From the NCBI GenBank assembly GCA_028691095.1, contig JAQUZZ010000092.1, forward strand, positions 1 through 6,303: a stretch of DNA of 6,303 bases, read 5' to 3'. Positions 5,489-6,303 of this stretch are shown one piece after another (position 1 is the stretch's first letter; each line of letters starts with the position of its first letter). This stretch comes from Alistipes sp. (GTDB lineage Bacteria; Bacteroidota; Bacteroidia; Bacteroidales; Rikenellaceae). Position numbers and translations under genes: made by a program. Below the pieces are notes generated by a model, which saw only the letters and a list, made by a program, of their open reading frames with translations, did not search any database and was not told the origin of the DNA.

Positions 5489-6303
5489 CTATTTTTTCGG
5501 GGGGTCTTGTGTTGTCAGGAGCTCGTGATAGCGCGCCGTATCCTGCAATACGTCGATCGCTTGACGCACCTCAGGGTCGTGCAGTGCGGCATGACGCACC
5601 ACTCCCTCATAATAGTGATACCGCATGAGAATCTCATCCTCCAGCAACTTCCCGATCTCCTCCCGATAGAGGTGCAACAGGGTATTCTTGTCGTTGGATA
5701 GCTTCGAGGCAATCGCCTCCAACTCCGCGGCGATGCGCTCTTGATACTTCTCTCTTTCGGCCTTTTTGCGCAATTCGGAGAGGGCTTTCTGGCTCTCCGA
5801 CTCAAAATCAATCTCCTTCTGCTGCATGAAAGCAACAAATTGTTCGTAGTCGGCCTCCGTGAAGCTGAACCGATCGACATCCACCGCCTCCCGATGCGCT
5901 TTGTAATATTGGTTGGCAAAATCCTCGATATACCCCTTGGCATAGAGAGTCATCGCAAAACGTCCCGTGTAGATCGGTTCCAAGGCGACGTCGGGCATCA
6001 CTCCACCTCCGTCATAGACGGTACGTCCGCCGGCCGTCTGGTAAGCCTTCACCAAGGAGTCGGGCACTTGCCCCACACTGCCATCCTCGTTGCGATGTGC
6101 ATAATCAATCGCCTGAATACACCGTCCGCTGGGAATGTAATATTTGGCCGTGGTCACCTTCAGGTAGGCGTTGAATCCGACGGGACGAGTGGTCTGCACC
6201 AAGCCCTTTCCAAAGGTTCGTTGCCCCACCAACACTGCACGATCCAGATCCTGCAAGGCTCCCGACACAATCTCTGCCGCCGAAGCCGTTGTGCTGTTGA
6301 CCA
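5489..6303 (-). CDS. S41-family carboxy-terminal processing peptidase, C-terminal part (runs off right edge)
   Basis: These are envelope serine proteases that cut substrates near their C-termini using a Ser/Lys dyad. The window holds the last 270 residues and the stop codon. VNSTTASAAEIVSGALQDLD contains the catalytic Ser (codon 6283-6281). Lys follows 25 residues later in RTFGKGLVQ (codon 6208-6206), and Gln four residues after that (codon 6196-6194). This is the same spacing as Ser452, Lys477 and Gln481 of E. coli Prc. The protease core continues to about 6000. The rest is a helical, charged C-terminal region with a likely coiled coil (around 5840-5690) ending DPPKK. The signal peptide, PDZ domain and true start are outside the window. 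GTG at 6268-6266 is an internal Val codon, not a start. It probably shares a transcript with the downstream sensor kinase. Confidence 0.95.
   Translation of the reverse strand, partial: VNSTTASAAEIVSGALQDLDRAVLVGQRTFGKGLVQTTRPVGFNAYLKVTTAKYYIPSGRCIQAIDYAHRNEDGSVGQVPDSLVKAYQTAGGRTVYDGGGVMPDVALEPIYTGRFAMTLYAKGYIEDFANQYYKAHREAVDVDRFSFTEADYEQFVAFMQQKEIDFESESQKALSELRKKAEREKYQERIAAELEAIASKLSNDKNTLLHLYREEIGKLLEDEILMRYHYYEGVVRHAALHDPEVRQAIDVLQDTARYHELLTTQDPPKK

Noticed and set aside
6266..6268. GTG at 6268 as the start of a complete protease
   Set aside because: It lies two residues after the conserved Glu-Ile that follows the catalytic Ser, so the open frame clearly continues beyond the window.
1..6303. 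CRISPR arrays, tRNA or rRNA genes, transposase or phage genes
   Set aside because: No regularly spaced repeats, tRNA cloverleaf, rRNA-like block or mobile-element protein motif was seen on either strand.

Overview
The window is a stretch of Bacteroidota chromosome, most likely order Bacteroidales. The evidence is the gene cluster DUF4271 protein - HemD-like protein - rnpA - yidD, a sensor kinase with the AHQLGTP phospho-acceptor motif familiar from Bacteroidota, a Bacteroidota-type promoter (TTTG, 19-nt spacer, TAnnTTTG-like box) ahead of gyrA, and a lack of clear Shine-Dalgarno sites. The genus cannot be fixed from the sequence. All six or seven genes lie on the minus strand, so transcription runs from high to low coordinates. 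Nothing looks like phage, transposase, CRISPR, rRNA or tRNA. This is mainly core-genome housekeeping DNA.

In transcription order: (1) 6303-5489 is the C-terminal part of an S41-family carboxy-terminal processing protease, cut by the right edge, with its Ser/Lys/Gln catalytic set intact. (2) After 118 bp containing small stem-loops comes a complete membrane sensor histidine kinase (5370-4210) with no response regulator beside it. (3) A 223-bp intergenic region (4209-3987) carries the densest unexplained structure in the window: a two-tier hairpin just after the kinase stop, a 6-bp inverted repeat, and a nested inverted repeat whose arms can form two mutually exclusive stems, flanked by 8-bp direct repeats. 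(4) Next is a run of four genes: a six-helix DUF4271 membrane protein (3986-3150), a HemD-family protein that apparently starts at TTG (3042-2140), the RNase P protein RnpA (2120-1728), and YidD (1774-1514), which overlaps rnpA by 47 bp. (5) A 324-bp gap holds possible termination hairpins for the yidD transcript and then the gyrA promoter. (6) gyrA starts at 1189 and runs off the left edge, giving the first ~396 residues, including the active-site tyrosine.

Functionally, rnpA (tRNA 5' maturation) and yidD (membrane-protein insertion aid) form the familiar translationally coupled pair, but without the rpmH and yidC partners usual in many other bacteria. Instead they follow a membrane protein of unknown function and a HemD-like protein with a highly charged C-terminal tail, and no other tetrapyrrole gene is in view. 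The S41 protease and the histidine kinase are probably co-transcribed, because no promoter of the expected type was found between them. The coding genes belong to known families. The best leads for something undescribed are the non-coding structures at 4022-4118, the coupled leader peptide/TTG start of the HemD-like gene, and the unexplained link of DUF4271 and HemD-like proteins to RnpA/YidD.
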